Assembly: GCA_021205365.1 (NCBI GenBank)
Contig: JAJPXP010000032.1
Location: forward strand, 1-64,000
Direction of reading: 5' to 3'
DNA from: Clostridia bacterium
GTDB taxonomy: Bacteria > Bacillota > Clostridia > Oscillospirales > Butyricicoccaceae
DNA length: 64,000 nucleotides
The position numbers were made by a program, and so were the translations under genes. The notes beneath the pieces were generated by a model. It searched no databases, had not been told where the DNA came from, and worked only from the letters and a program-made list of their open reading frames with translations. Every line of letters begins with the position of its first letter. The first letter of the stretch is position 1. This document shows, piece after piece, positions 1-10,407 of this stretch.

Positions 1-244
1 TTTGTACAACACTTATCATTTTTCATACAAATCTCTACCATTTAACCGTGTTTTTGCAATATTTTCCAACTTTTATCATGAGATACAATCATTTTAACGT
101 TTATTGTCTGCAAAAAGATGTACAAAAAAATTAGACAAGTCCGTATTTCTATGTTACAATAGTAAACATAGATTAGATATTCTCGTATTTTCCTACCTGA
201 AAGCACCGGTGCAGCGCTCTCTTTTTGCTGTACCGGTATTTTTT

Positions 245-760
245 TCACACTTCCGGAATCAAATTACAAATGAGAATGGCAATTATAATACCAACGGCAC
301 AGCCTGCTATAATTTCCGGCAAGGTATGCCCCATTTTTTCCTTCAAATCATCCTCCATGATAGGCTCTCTGTTCTCAGCAAGATCTCGACAGCGCAGCTT
401 ATTGAGCGCTTTTGCTTGCTGACCAGTCTCAAACCGGACACCCATAGCATCATAAATGACGATAATCGCCAAAAACAATGCCATTGGAAATTCAAAGCCA
501 TCTCCGCCATAAACAATAGCTGTGGAGGCTGCCAAGCCAGTGACTGTTGCGGAATGCGCACTTGGCATTCCGCCGCCGCCAGCCAAACGCTCTGCTGTAA
601 ATTCTCCTTTTGCAGCATCAAGTACCATTTTGAATGCTTGTGCCACAAACCATGCCGCTGCCGCCGAAACCAGTACCTTGTTCGTAATAAATCCCAACAA
701 AATTTCCATTCTGTGCTCCTCTGCAAATTTTCTCGCATTTTCCGAGCAAAAGTATACCAT
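245..760 (-). CDS. divergent PAP2 family protein (YuiD-like)
   Basis: 171-aa ORF with the GGMPSAHSATVTGLA motif and hydrophobic segments typical of the family. Confidence 0.85.
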   Translation of the reverse strand: MVYFCSENARKFAEEHRMEILLGFITNKVLVSAAAAWFVAQAFKMVLDAAKGEFTAERLAGGGGMPSAHSATVTGLAASTAIVYGGDGFEFPMALFLAIIVIYDAMGVRFETGQQAKALNKLRCRDLAENREPIMEDDLKEKMGHTLPEIIAGCAVGIIIAILICNLIPEV

Positions 761-893
761 AATTCATGCGTATTTTCTACTCATTTTTCGCCAATTTTGT
801 ACAATATTCGTCAGTCAAAACACCATACAAACATTGCGTTCTCCTGTAAAGTATGATATGCTTTGACATATCCATGGAAAAGGAGCTCACACC

Positions 894-1649
894 ATGCCAC
901 ACCGTTATTTTACAACCGAGGTTTGCAACGGAACTGCCATTTTACGCGGCAAGGATGCACATCATCTATCACATGTAATGCGCGCGAAAATCGGAGAAAC
1001 GGTCATCCTCTGTGACGGAAAAGCAATTGAATACACTGCTACCATTACCGGTTTTGTCGAAGATACCGTGGAATTTACCGTAGAGGAAGGCTATCCAAGC
1101 ACAGCAGAACCAGATATCGAAGTGACCCTATATACCGGTTATCCGAAACAGAACAAACTGGAAGATATTATCCGCCATGGCGTAGAGCTTGGCTGCACCC
1201 ATTTTATTCCTTTTTTCAGCCGCTATTGTGTCGCTGCACCGAAAAAAGAAGAACAGAAAAATGCACGTTACAATAAAATTGCCGTGGAGGCTGCCAAGCA
1301 GTGTGGACGCGGTATATTGCCAGAAGTAAAAATGCCGCTGAAAAATTTTCATGAAGTCTGCAAAGAATTTGACCAATATGATCTCGTACTCTTCTTCTAT
1401 GAATGTGGAGGCAGTTCCCTGCGGATGCTTTTGGAAGAAGCTCAGGCCCCTTTGCCCTGCTGCAACGCAAAACAGCTGAAAATTGCTGTCATTACCGGTT
1501 CTGAGGGCGGCTTTGCCGCAGAAGAAGCGGAAGCTGCAGCAAATGCAGGAGCGAAAACGGTCGGACTTGGCCCGCGCATTCTACGCTGTGAAACCGCACC
1601 TCTTGCGGTTTTGGCTTCCGTGATGACATTGACGGGAAATCTGGAATAA
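894..1649 (+). CDS. rsmE: 16S rRNA (uracil(1498)-N(3))-methyltransferase
   Basis: 251 aa; C-terminal ITGSEGGFAAEEAE...LGPRILRCETAPLAVLA is the RsmE SPOUT knot signature. Confidence 0.95.
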   Translation: MPHRYFTTEVCNGTAILRGKDAHHLSHVMRAKIGETVILCDGKAIEYTATITGFVEDTVEFTVEEGYPSTAEPDIEVTLYTGYPKQNKLEDIIRHGVELGCTHFIPFFSRYCVAAPKKEEQKNARYNKIAVEAAKQCGRGILPEVKMPLKNFHEVCKEFDQYDLVLFFYECGGSSLRMLLEEAQAPLPCCNAKQLKIAVITGSEGGFAAEEAEAAANAGAKTVGLGPRILRCETAPLAVLASVMTLTGNLE

Positions 1650-1654
1650 CACAA

Positions 1655-1682
1655 GGACAGGTATTTTTGTACCTGTCTTTCT
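1655..1682 (+). terminator. intrinsic terminator after rsmE
   Basis: gacaggta-tttttg-tacctgtc hairpin followed by T-rich sequence. Confidence 0.6.
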
Positions 1683-1765
1683 ATTTTTCCAGCTTGTACT
1701 TCTTCAAAATTGATGTATAATATTATATTGAAATCAAAATTCTCTATATTTTGCAGGTGTTTAAC

Positions 1766-2614
1766 ATGAAAAAAGGTCTGATTTTGGAAGGCGGCGCAAT
1801 GCGCGGCTTATTTACTGCCGGTGTTATTGATGTAATGATGGAAAATAACATTGCATTTGACGGTGCAATCGGTGTATCTGCGGGCGCGGTCTTCGGCTGT
1901 AATTATAAATCCCATCAGATTGGAAGAACCTTCCGATATAATACAAAATTCTGTAAAGATCCCAGATACGCCAGCTTCCGTTCCCTGCTGAAAACCGGTG
2001 ATTTGTACGGAGTTGATTTCTGTTATCATCAGATCCCAAAGACACTTGATGTTTTTGATACCGATACATATAAAAAATCCCCAATGGAATTTTATGTTGT
2101 GTGCACGGATGTGGAAACCGGCAAGCCAGTTTATAAAAACTGTATGACGGGTGATGACACAGATATCCTCTGGATGCGTGCTTCAGCATCTATGCCTATG
2201 GTTTCCAGAATCGTAGAAATTGATGGTTATAAGCTTCTGGATGGTGGTATATCCGATTCCATTCCGATCCGTAAATTTCAAAAGCTGGGCTATGAGAAAA
2301 ATATCATTGTCCTGACGCAGCCGCTGAATTATGTAAAAAAGAAAAATAAGATGCTGCCCCTGCTGCGAATTTTCCTGCGCAGGTATCCCAATATCATTCG
2401 TACCATGAAATACCGGCATGAGATGTACAATGCGACAACAGCCTACATCCGTAAACTGGAAAAACAGGGCAAGGTTCTGGTCATCCGTCCCAAGCAAGCT
2501 CTAAATATTGCACAGGTAGAGCATGACCCAGAGGAATTAAAGCGTGTTTATGAGCTTGGCCGTGCAGAGGCTGTGGAACATCTGGAAAACATCAAAAAAT
2601 TCCTCACAGATTAG
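1766..2614 (+). CDS. patatin-like phospholipase family protein
   Basis: GLILEGGAMRGLFTAGV, GVSAGA and DGGISDSIP motifs; the internal Met MKKGLILEG is the likely start. Confidence 0.9.
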   Translation: MKKGLILEGGAMRGLFTAGVIDVMMENNIAFDGAIGVSAGAVFGCNYKSHQIGRTFRYNTKFCKDPRYASFRSLLKTGDLYGVDFCYHQIPKTLDVFDTDTYKKSPMEFYVVCTDVETGKPVYKNCMTGDDTDILWMRASASMPMVSRIVEIDGYKLLDGGISDSIPIRKFQKLGYEKNIIVLTQPLNYVKKKNKMLPLLRIFLRRYPNIIRTMKYRHEMYNATTAYIRKLEKQGKVLVIRPKQALNIAQVEHDPEELKRVYELGRAEAVEHLENIKKFLTD

Positions 2615-2646
2615 ACACTATCCACAACCCCATATTCTTCCAATAT

Positions 2647-2692
2647 AAAACCGTACCGTGAAAGCCAGTGCCTTCACAGTACGGTTTTCTTC
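2647..2692 (+). terminator. intrinsic terminator
   Basis: aaaccgtaccgtgaa...ttcacagtacggtttt inverted repeat. Confidence 0.6.
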
Positions 2693-2954
2693 ATTTCAGC
2701 AATCCGTTTTTGTTGTTCCAGAGAAAATTGGTTTATATTTTTGATTGATGAAATGTTGTTTGTGTTTCCAGTCTGCCTGAATGGGAACAGCAGACCGGAT
2801 TTGGAATTGATAAATAAAGAGTGGGCTAAATAATTAAGGATTGTCCGCCCTCCTTTCAGGAGGAGGATAGCCAGCATAGAGAGATTGGAGACGGTATCCT
2901 GCGATATGCATGCAGGATACCTATCTCATATATAAATAGGAGATTGGATCAATC

Positions 2955-3917
2955 TTATTTTGCGCAATAACGTTCAAATTCCTCCATAGACGCCATAACA
3001 GCACCCTTGTGTGAAACAGTCATTGCTGCATACTTTGCAGAGAAATCTAAATACTGTTCCAGTTTTTCTGCGGTGATGTCTGCGATCGAATCCAGTTCGA
3101 CTTTATCACGAACCAGCTGAAACAGGAAAGAGCCTGCAAAAGAATCGCCTGCGCCAGTTGTATCCACAACCTTTGCGTCAATTGCCGCATGATGCGCTTC
3201 CGCCTTCGGTGTATATACAGAGGAACCGTCACCGCCCTTGGTAATCAACAACAGACGGCAGTTGCCTGCAAAAAGCTTCTCCGCAGCTTCCCGCTCATCG
3301 CGGCAGCCGGTAACAAACTCCAGCTCATCATCTGACAGCTTTACAATATTCGCAGACGGGAGAAATTCACGAATCGCTTCCCGGCATTCTGCCGGAGAAT
3401 CCCATAGCGGCAGACGAACGTTGGGATCAAAGCTGATGATCATACCTGCCTGCTGTGCCAGCTCGATCGCACGTTTGTGTGCCTGTCTTACCGGCCAGTC
3501 AACCAGATCTACCGAACAATAATGCAGCACAGCACAGTCTGTCATCATTTCCGGTGTAATCTGCTCTGGAGAAAGGAACAAATCAGCACTCGGATTGCGG
3601 AAGAAAGAAAATTCACGATTGCCAGTGGCATCCAGAGAAACAAATGCCAGTCCAGTATTGGCGCGCGCGGTCTTGAAAACAAAATGCGTATCCACACCAT
3701 TGGTCTGCAGTACATCAATAATGTGCTCACCAAAAGCATCTTCTCCAACCTGCGAAATCATTACGCCGGTGCCGCCCAGGCGGCTGACTGCTGTTACAAC
3801 ATTTGCCGGGGCACCACCTGCAACACGTTCAAAATGTGTTACTTCACGCAGGGCACAGCCCTTTTGCTGCGGTACAAAATCAATCAACAATTCACCAATT
3901 GCTGCCACTCGTCTCAT
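2955..3917 (-). CDS. scrK: carbohydrate kinase, PfkB family (fructokinase)
   Basis: N-terminal GELLIDFVP; C-terminal VVDTTGAGDSFAGSFL; located in a sucrose operon. Confidence 0.9.
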   Translation of the reverse strand: MRRVAAIGELLIDFVPQQKGCALREVTHFERVAGGAPANVVTAVSRLGGTGVMISQVGEDAFGEHIIDVLQTNGVDTHFVFKTARANTGLAFVSLDATGNREFSFFRNPSADLFLSPEQITPEMMTDCAVLHYCSVDLVDWPVRQAHKRAIELAQQAGMIISFDPNVRLPLWDSPAECREAIREFLPSANIVKLSDDELEFVTGCRDEREAAEKLFAGNCRLLLITKGGDGSSVYTPKAEAHHAAIDAKVVDTTGAGDSFAGSFLFQLVRDKVELDSIADITAEKLEQYLDFSAKYAAMTVSHKGAVMASMEEFERYCAK

Positions 3918-3929
3918 GTCAATCTCTCC

Positions 3930-5366
3930 TTACACCAAATATGCCAGCTCCATGGCATTCATATCATATATTTCCGCCTGACAAGTCCCCTCGATGGTGA
4001 CTCTGTCAGCCTTAGTAGGATAAAAACGCGTTGTCATTACCTGTTCACCGTGATTGATGAAAATTTCCAGCGAAGATGTGTCTGCGAGAATACGCAGTTC
4101 CGTGAGGTTTTCGATTTCTGCCACACGGGAATCCCGCCCATAGCCGCTGCTTTCGCTGAGAGACAATGTCAGCAGCCCTGCTGCATAGGACAGTTCTGCA
4201 TCATTGCCAAACATGACGCGCAGCTGTTTGCCATGGTTGGAAATCCGAATATCAGCGCCCTTCTTCAGTTCACATTTTACAGCCGTGCCGTCAACAGAAA
4301 ATGTACGGTGATTGCAGTGCAGCGCATCCAGCTCACTGACCGGATTTGCGGTAAGGCATCTGCCATTCCAGTGCAGTTCCCGTGGAACACTCATACCATG
4401 CTGCCAGCCATTTTCTGCCGCTGTCGGATTGGTATAATCTGCATCCGGCATACCCATCCAGCCAATGGCAATACGTCTGCCATCCGGTGCTTCAAAGGTC
4501 TGCGGCGCATAATAATCAAAACCAATATCGGATTCCGTATACTCGCCAAGCGTATATGCGCCACGGAAATCGCCATACAGTGGGAAATATCCGCAGGAGT
4601 AAATATTTTGATATTTGTTGCCCTGACGGGTGACGCCCTGCGGTGACATAGACACAATATATTGCCCGTCAACACAGAACAGGTCAGGACATTCCCACAT
4701 ATAGCCGAAAATCTCCGGTGTAGTAATGGTGTTGATATGCTTCCAGTTCAGCTTGTCCTCTGATTCATACACAAGGATTTCGCCGCGGTCCTCCTTCGTG
4801 CGTGCACCGAGAAGCATATAATATTTTCCATCCAGCTTCCAGACCTTTGGGTCACGCACATGACAGGTCAACCCGTCCGGATAATCCTTATTTTCCATCA
4901 AAAGCTGGTTTTTGTCAACGTGAATGCCATCCGCACTGATTGCAAGCGCAAGATTATGCCCACGTCCGGTGTTGATATAATCAAAGCCTTCCCCCAGATG
5001 CTTCACATTGCCTGTGTAATAAAGGTACAGCGCATCATCCTCAACTAATGCAGAACCGGAATACACACCATGGATATCCCATGTCTGATCCGGGCATAGG
5101 AATACCGGCTGCTGCTTCCAGTGCAGCATATCCGGGCTTGTCCAGTGTCCCCAGAATTTTACGCCGCCATTTGGATCAAACGGTCCGTACTGATAGAACA
5201 CATGATAGTTGCCTTTATACCAGCATAAGCCATTCGGATCATTCATCCAACCGACAGGCGGCATCAGATGAAAGCGCAGGCGGCGCGGGTCCGCATCCAC
5301 CTTCGCCCGGTCCCCCGCTTCAATGCGGGGAACCAGACGGAACATATCTCTTTGCAGTGCATTCAT
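3930..5366 (-). CDS. scrB: sucrose-6-phosphate hydrolase (GH32)
   Basis: HLMPPVGWMNDPNGLCWYKGNYHVFYQY, CHVRDPKVW and WECPDLF motifs of GH32. Confidence 0.95.
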   Translation of the reverse strand: MNALQRDMFRLVPRIEAGDRAKVDADPRRLRFHLMPPVGWMNDPNGLCWYKGNYHVFYQYGPFDPNGGVKFWGHWTSPDMLHWKQQPVFLCPDQTWDIHGVYSGSALVEDDALYLYYTGNVKHLGEGFDYINTGRGHNLALAISADGIHVDKNQLLMENKDYPDGLTCHVRDPKVWKLDGKYYMLLGARTKEDRGEILVYESEDKLNWKHINTITTPEIFGYMWECPDLFCVDGQYIVSMSPQGVTRQGNKYQNIYSCGYFPLYGDFRGAYTLGEYTESDIGFDYYAPQTFEAPDGRRIAIGWMGMPDADYTNPTAAENGWQHGMSVPRELHWNGRCLTANPVSELDALHCNHRTFSVDGTAVKCELKKGADIRISNHGKQLRVMFGNDAELSYAAGLLTLSLSESSGYGRDSRVAEIENLTELRILADTSSLEIFINHGEQVMTTRFYPTKADRVTIEGTCQAEIYDMNAMELAYLV

Positions 5367-5378
5367 GATCGCTTTTCC

Positions 5379-7280
5379 TTATCTTTTCACTGTCATCAGG
5401 GCAGCATTTGCCTTGATTGGACCGAGATTGCCGATTACATCAGCATAATCGTCAGAATTGGTTACAATGACCGGTGTAATCGTCTTATAGCCTTCCTTTT
5501 GGATTGCCGGAATGTCAAATTCCATCAGCAGATCGCCTGCGTTGACATGCTGGCCTTCCTTGACATGCGGTGTGTAGTGCTTACCATCCAGCTGCACTGT
5601 GTCAATGCCGATGTGAATCAGCAGCTCTAGACCGTTGTCACACTCCAGGCCAACGGCATGACCCATCAGCGTGGATATGATACCGGCACACGGAGCAACA
5701 GCCTTGCCTTCAGCCGGGTCAACTGCAAAGCCCTTGCCCAGGACCTCTGCAGCAAACGTCTCATCACCGGTTTCTGCCAGTGTGGTTGCCTTGCCAGTCA
5801 TTGGGGATGCAACTACCAGATCTCCGGCAGCAGATGCTGCCTGCACCGTAACCTCCTGTGCCGGCTCAGCCTGCGGTGCCGGTACGCCATTTGCAGTTTC
5901 CGGCTTCGGATCCTTGTAGCCGAAGATCCAGGTCAGAACAAAGGCTACACCAGCTGCAATCACGAACATCAGGATGTACTTGATCGGATCATTCAGGCAC
6001 AGCAGCAGGCCAAAGATGCCGGTTACGCCAGTGCCGCTTGCACCCAGATCGGTAATGGAAGAGAACATTGCGCCAACACCACCGCCGATGCAGGCACAAA
6101 TAAACGGACGGAAGAAACGAACGTTAACACCGAAAATAGCCGGTTCGGTGATGCCCATGAAAGCAGACAGAGAGGACGGCAGAGCCATGGATTTCAGCTT
6201 CTTATCACGGGTCTTCAGTGCAACAGCCAGAGCAGCTGCCCCCTGTGCAATGTTTGCAGAGGATGCCAGCGGGAGCCAGTGTGTCACACCGTACTGCTGA
6301 ATCTGGCCAAGGTCGATGATGGAATACATGTGGTGGATACCAGTAATAACGGTCGGCGCATACAGAGCACCCATAACCAGAGAACCAATACCAAACGGAA
6401 TGGAAATTAATGCCTGAACACCGCCAATAATGTTGGTTTCAACCACATTGAAAACTGGTCCAATGATGGTCATCGTCAGGAATCCGGTCAGGAATACGGA
6501 TACCAGTGGGGTAATGAACAGGTCAAACATTGCCGGAACCTTTTTGTGCAGGAACTTTTCAATCTGTGACATCAGGAATACTGCAATGATAACAGAAATA
6601 ACATGTCCCTGATAGCCGACCATCGGAACCTGCCATAGGCCGAATACATCAAGGTACGTATCGACACCTCCGGTCATCGTCCATGCATTCTGCAGGTTCG
6701 GATGAACCATAATCATACCAATAATTGCGCCTAGGAACGGATTGCCGCCGAATACCTTTGCGCCAGAGAAGCCGATCAATACTGGCAGGAATACATATGC
6801 GGTGTTGGAGAACATGCTTGCCATAACAAACAGTGCACTCTCTGTAGAAATGTTGATATACCCGTTATTAATCATGAAGCTCAGGGAATCCATGATACCC
6901 ATCAGGAAACCGGAAGCAACAATTGCCGGAATGATTGGTACAAAGATATCACCCAGTGTCTTAACAAAACGCTGCAGCGGATTGCCCTTCTTTGCAGCTG
7001 CTGCCTTGACATCCTCCTTAGATGCTGCAGCAACGCCAGCCATGGCAATGAATTCATCATATACCTTATTTACTGTACCAGTTCCAAAAATAATCTGCAG
7101 CTGGCCGGACGCCTCAAATACACCCTTGACACCTTCTACATCTTCCAGTGCTGTTTTATTGCACTTGTTGTTGTCCGCAATGACCAGGCGCAAACGCGTT
7201 GCACAGTGGGCTGCGGATACCAGATTTTCTTTGCCGCCAATCTGTTCGAGAACACCTGCAGCGGATTTTCTGTAATCCAT
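5379..7280 (-). CDS. scrA: PTS system sucrose/beta-glucoside-type transporter, IIBCA subunits
   Basis: IIB domain (AAHCATRLRLVIAD), IIC membrane domain, C-terminal IIA (SPMTGKATTL...LLIHIGIDTVQLDG). Confidence 0.93.
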   Translation of the reverse strand: MDYRKSAAGVLEQIGGKENLVSAAHCATRLRLVIADNNKCNKTALEDVEGVKGVFEASGQLQIIFGTGTVNKVYDEFIAMAGVAAASKEDVKAAAAKKGNPLQRFVKTLGDIFVPIIPAIVASGFLMGIMDSLSFMINNGYINISTESALFVMASMFSNTAYVFLPVLIGFSGAKVFGGNPFLGAIIGMIMVHPNLQNAWTMTGGVDTYLDVFGLWQVPMVGYQGHVISVIIAVFLMSQIEKFLHKKVPAMFDLFITPLVSVFLTGFLTMTIIGPVFNVVETNIIGGVQALISIPFGIGSLVMGALYAPTVITGIHHMYSIIDLGQIQQYGVTHWLPLASSANIAQGAAALAVALKTRDKKLKSMALPSSLSAFMGITEPAIFGVNVRFFRPFICACIGGGVGAMFSSITDLGASGTGVTGIFGLLLCLNDPIKYILMFVIAAGVAFVLTWIFGYKDPKPETANGVPAPQAEPAQEVTVQAASAAGDLVVASPMTGKATTLAETGDETFAAEVLGKGFAVDPAEGKAVAPCAGIISTLMGHAVGLECDNGLELLIHIGIDTVQLDGKHYTPHVKEGQHVNAGDLLMEFDIPAIQKEGYKTITPVIVTNSDDYADVIGNLGPIKANAALMTVKR

Positions 7281-7333
7281 ATAAAACTCCTTTCCCTTTT
7301 ACACATTTGTTTCATATGTTTCTGAGCATTTTG

Positions 7334-7347
7334 TGAAACCGATTTCT
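7334..7347. promoter_or_regulatory. LacI-family operator-like site upstream of the sucrose operon
   Basis: TGAAACCGATTTCT, similar to sites at 7477 and 8524. Confidence 0.55.
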
Positions 7348-7476
7348 TTTATGTTTCATATTATACCATGGATTTCTCAAAAATAAAGAGCAATATGTTA
7401 CAAATATCACCGCATTTTTTGTAACATATTGCCCAAATATATCGTATCTGCGTTCCCTATACTATAACTTCTTATA

Positions 7477-7490
7477 TGAAACTAATTTCA
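7477..7490. promoter_or_regulatory. LacI-family operator-like site
   Basis: TGAAACTAATTTCA, between the PTS gene and its regulator gene. Confidence 0.5.
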
Positions 7491-7505
7491 TCGATAATTC
7501 ATTTG

Positions 7506-8486
7506 TTATGTGGATTCCTGCCGCACAATTTCAAATCCAAGTTTCACCTGCATTTTCATATCAATACCGCTATCCAGAATCTGCAGCAGCATCTTTGCTG
7601 CCTCTGCACCACCTGTTTCATAAAATAGGTGTGCAGTTGTCAGCCGTGGCGAAACAATTTCCGTCATGCGGGAATGGCCTATACCGACGATACTGACGTC
7701 CTCCGGAATACGCTTTCCCAATCCTTTAATAAACTGCATAGCGCCGATTGCAAGCGTATCTGTTGCACAAAATACCGCATTCGTTTCCGGTGCACGTGTA
7801 AACAGCTGCTGCGCTGCCGCATTGCCATCCTCCAACATAAAACCTGTCGTCAGCATATGCTCCTCCGGAATATCCAATCCGGCTTCCTGCATGGCCTCCA
7901 AAAATCCGGCACGACGTGCAAACCCTACTGCCCGATCTTTCTGTGTAACGCCGATATATCCCACATTTTTGTGCTCTGTTTCCAGTAACAGACGCGCAAT
8001 TTCCTTTGCTGCCCCAAAATCATTGTTATAAACACAGGACAGATATTCCGATTTCTGACTGAGAACAACCATAGGAACAGGATAATTCTGCAGCAAAGAC
8101 CGGTGCTGCGGTGTTTGCATGGTTGCAAAAAAGATCACACCTTCTACCTGCCCCTTTTGGAACAGCTCGAGATATTCAAATTCCTTTTCAATATTATTTT
8201 CCGTGTTGGCAAGCAGAATAGAAAATCCATTGTTATTTAATACAGAAGAAATGCCCGCTACCATGCAGCCGATGCTCTCGGAATTGATTTTCGGCAAAAT
8301 AACGCCTATCTGACGGCTCTTTCCAGTACGAAGAATCTGTGCTTGATGTGACGGCACGTATCCGGTTTCATCAATCACCTTCTGAATAAGCTTCTTTTTC
8401 TCCTCACTAACATATCCATGATTTAAATATCTGGAAACACAGGCTTTCGAAACGCCTGCAAGCTTTGCAATTTCTGAAATAGTCAT
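7506..8486 (-). CDS. scrR: LacI family transcriptional regulator
   Basis: N-terminal MTISEIAKLAGVSKACVSRYLNHGYVSEEKK HTH plus periplasmic-binding-like domain. Confidence 0.9.
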   Translation of the reverse strand: MTISEIAKLAGVSKACVSRYLNHGYVSEEKKKLIQKVIDETGYVPSHQAQILRTGKSRQIGVILPKINSESIGCMVAGISSVLNNNGFSILLANTENNIEKEFEYLELFQKGQVEGVIFFATMQTPQHRSLLQNYPVPMVVLSQKSEYLSCVYNNDFGAAKEIARLLLETEHKNVGYIGVTQKDRAVGFARRAGFLEAMQEAGLDIPEEHMLTTGFMLEDGNAAAQQLFTRAPETNAVFCATDTLAIGAMQFIKGLGKRIPEDVSIVGIGHSRMTEIVSPRLTTAHLFYETGGAEAAKMLLQILDSGIDMKMQVKLGFEIVRQEST

Positions 8487-8523
8487 ATCTTATCCTTTTT
8501 TGCCTGATTTTCTAATTATATTG

Positions 8524-8537
8524 TGAAACTGATTTCA
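8524..8537. promoter_or_regulatory. LacI-family operator-like site upstream of the regulator
   Basis: TGAAACTGATTTCA just upstream of the LacI gene. Confidence 0.55.
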
Positions 8538-8725
8538 GTTATATTATATCATATTTTTCTCTTTGTTACAAATAGAATTGTACTGTGGCTTCCATTGCCT
8601 TGATCCAGTTAAAAAAAGCCGCCCTTCGGATTTACAATTGAACCAACTTAACGTATAATATATTTATTGTAACCGTTGCTCATTTTCATGACACGGCAAG
8701 AAAAAATACAGGAGTGTTTTGTATT

Positions 8726-10120
8726 ATGGGAAAAGAGAAAAAACGAGGCAGTTTTTCCGGACAGCTGGGATTTATTATGGCTGCAGCTGGAAGCGCTGTC
8801 GGGCTTGGAAACATATGGAGATTTCCATATCTAGCCGCTAAGGATGGCGGCGGTGTATTCATTGTCTGTTATTTGATTTTGGCCTTAACCTTTGGCTTTG
8901 CCCTGCTGACAACAGAGATTGCAATCGGCAGAAAAACCAAACAAAGCCCTCTGACGGCTTATAAGAAAATTCATCCAAAGTGGGGCGGTATTGGTGTGCT
9001 TGCATGCCTCGTACCGACTATTATTCTGCCGTATTACTGCTCGATCGGCGGCTGGGTATTTAAATACCTTTCCGTTTATGTGACCGGACAGGGTGCTGCC
9101 GCTGCGCAGGATGGATATTTCACATCCTATATCACCAGCACGCCGAAACCAATGATCTGGATGCTGATATACTTTGCTGTCACTGCATTTGTTGTTATCT
9201 GTGGCGTTGAAAAGGGCATTGAAAAATACAGTAAAATTCTGATGCCGATTCTGGTTGTCCTTGTCATCGGTATTTCACTGTTCTCCCTTACCCTGAATCA
9301 CACCGATGCAGATGGCGTGACCAGAACCGGATTGCAGGGCCTGAAGGTTTATCTTATTCCCGATTTTACGGGAATGACACTGAAGCAGCTTATGATTGTC
9401 ATCATGGATGCTATGGGTCAGTTGTTCTTCTCCATCAGTGTAGCAATGGGTATCATGGTAACATATGGTTCCTATGCACGCAAAGAAACCAATCTGATGA
9501 CCTCTATCAACCAGATCGAAATTTTTGATACGGGCATTGCCCTGCTGGCTGGCCTGATGATTATTCCTGCTGTTTTTACGTTTGCAGGTATTGACGGTAT
9601 GTCTGCCGGCCCGGGTCTGATTTTTGTAGCCCTTCCCAAGGTGTTTTCCGCAATGGGCGGGATCGGCTCCATTGTTGGCCTGGTATTTTTCCTGATCGTT
9701 TCCTTTGCGGCAGTCACCTCTTCGGTTTCTGTCATGGAAGCTATCGTTTCCAGTATCATAGATGCTTTCCATCTGACCAGAAAAAAAGCTTCTGTCATTG
9801 TAGCAATTTATACGTTCATTGCTGGCATCATTGTATGCCTTGGCTATAATGCACTCTATTTCGAGTTTGCACTGCCAAACGGTACAATAGGGCAGATTTT
9901 GGATATCATGGACTACCTCAGCAATAATATCTTTATGCCGCTGGTTGCTTTCCTGACCTGTATCCTGATCGGCTGGGTAGTCAAGCCAAAGGTGATTATT
10001 GACGAAGTAACACAGGGAAAATATAAATTCCAGAGAAAAACACTATATACCATCATGATCAAATTTGTAGCTCCAATTCTGCTGCTGATCCTGTTGTTGC
10101 AGTCCATCGGTCTGTTCTAA
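8726..10120 (+). CDS. sodium-dependent transporter (neurotransmitter:sodium symporter family)
   Basis: FIMAAAGSAVGLGNIWRFPYLAAKDGGGVF is the SNF family signature. Confidence 0.93.
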   Translation: MGKEKKRGSFSGQLGFIMAAAGSAVGLGNIWRFPYLAAKDGGGVFIVCYLILALTFGFALLTTEIAIGRKTKQSPLTAYKKIHPKWGGIGVLACLVPTIILPYYCSIGGWVFKYLSVYVTGQGAAAAQDGYFTSYITSTPKPMIWMLIYFAVTAFVVICGVEKGIEKYSKILMPILVVLVIGISLFSLTLNHTDADGVTRTGLQGLKVYLIPDFTGMTLKQLMIVIMDAMGQLFFSISVAMGIMVTYGSYARKETNLMTSINQIEIFDTGIALLAGLMIIPAVFTFAGIDGMSAGPGLIFVALPKVFSAMGGIGSIVGLVFFLIVSFAAVTSSVSVMEAIVSSIIDAFHLTRKKASVIVAIYTFIAGIIVCLGYNALYFEFALPNGTIGQILDIMDYLSNNIFMPLVAFLTCILIGWVVKPKVIIDEVTQGKYKFQRKTLYTIMIKFVAPILLLILLLQSIGLF

Positions 10121-10129
10121 AAAAGAAAA

Positions 10130-10185
10130 AACAATGGCTCCAATTGTCTTTCTGAAATGAAGGACATGGAGCCATATTTTTATGT
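10130..10185 (+). terminator. intrinsic terminator
   Basis: aatggctcca...tggagccat inverted repeat followed by attttt. Confidence 0.55.
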
Positions 10186-10407
10186 CGATCACATAATCTT
10201 TCTGATCTTTGCACGATCAACAACAATGTTCCAGCAATATCCGAAGAGAACGCTGCGAAGGCATTTTAACGTGAATTTGGAAAAATCCAGGTAAAATTGT
10301 GGAAAAAAATGATACTTCTTCCTTCTATGTGTCTGCATCCTTGTTTTTCTTGTACATACGAAATATAATATAGAAAGCTATCTATCCCTATCAGATGAGG
10401 TTTTTCC

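Noticed and set aside
104-856. 250-aa plus-strand ORF
   Set aside because: Antisense to the PAP2-like gene; unusual Cys/His composition.
3477-4646. 389-aa plus-strand ORF
   Set aside because: Opposite strand of the fructokinase/GH32 genes; no domain signature.
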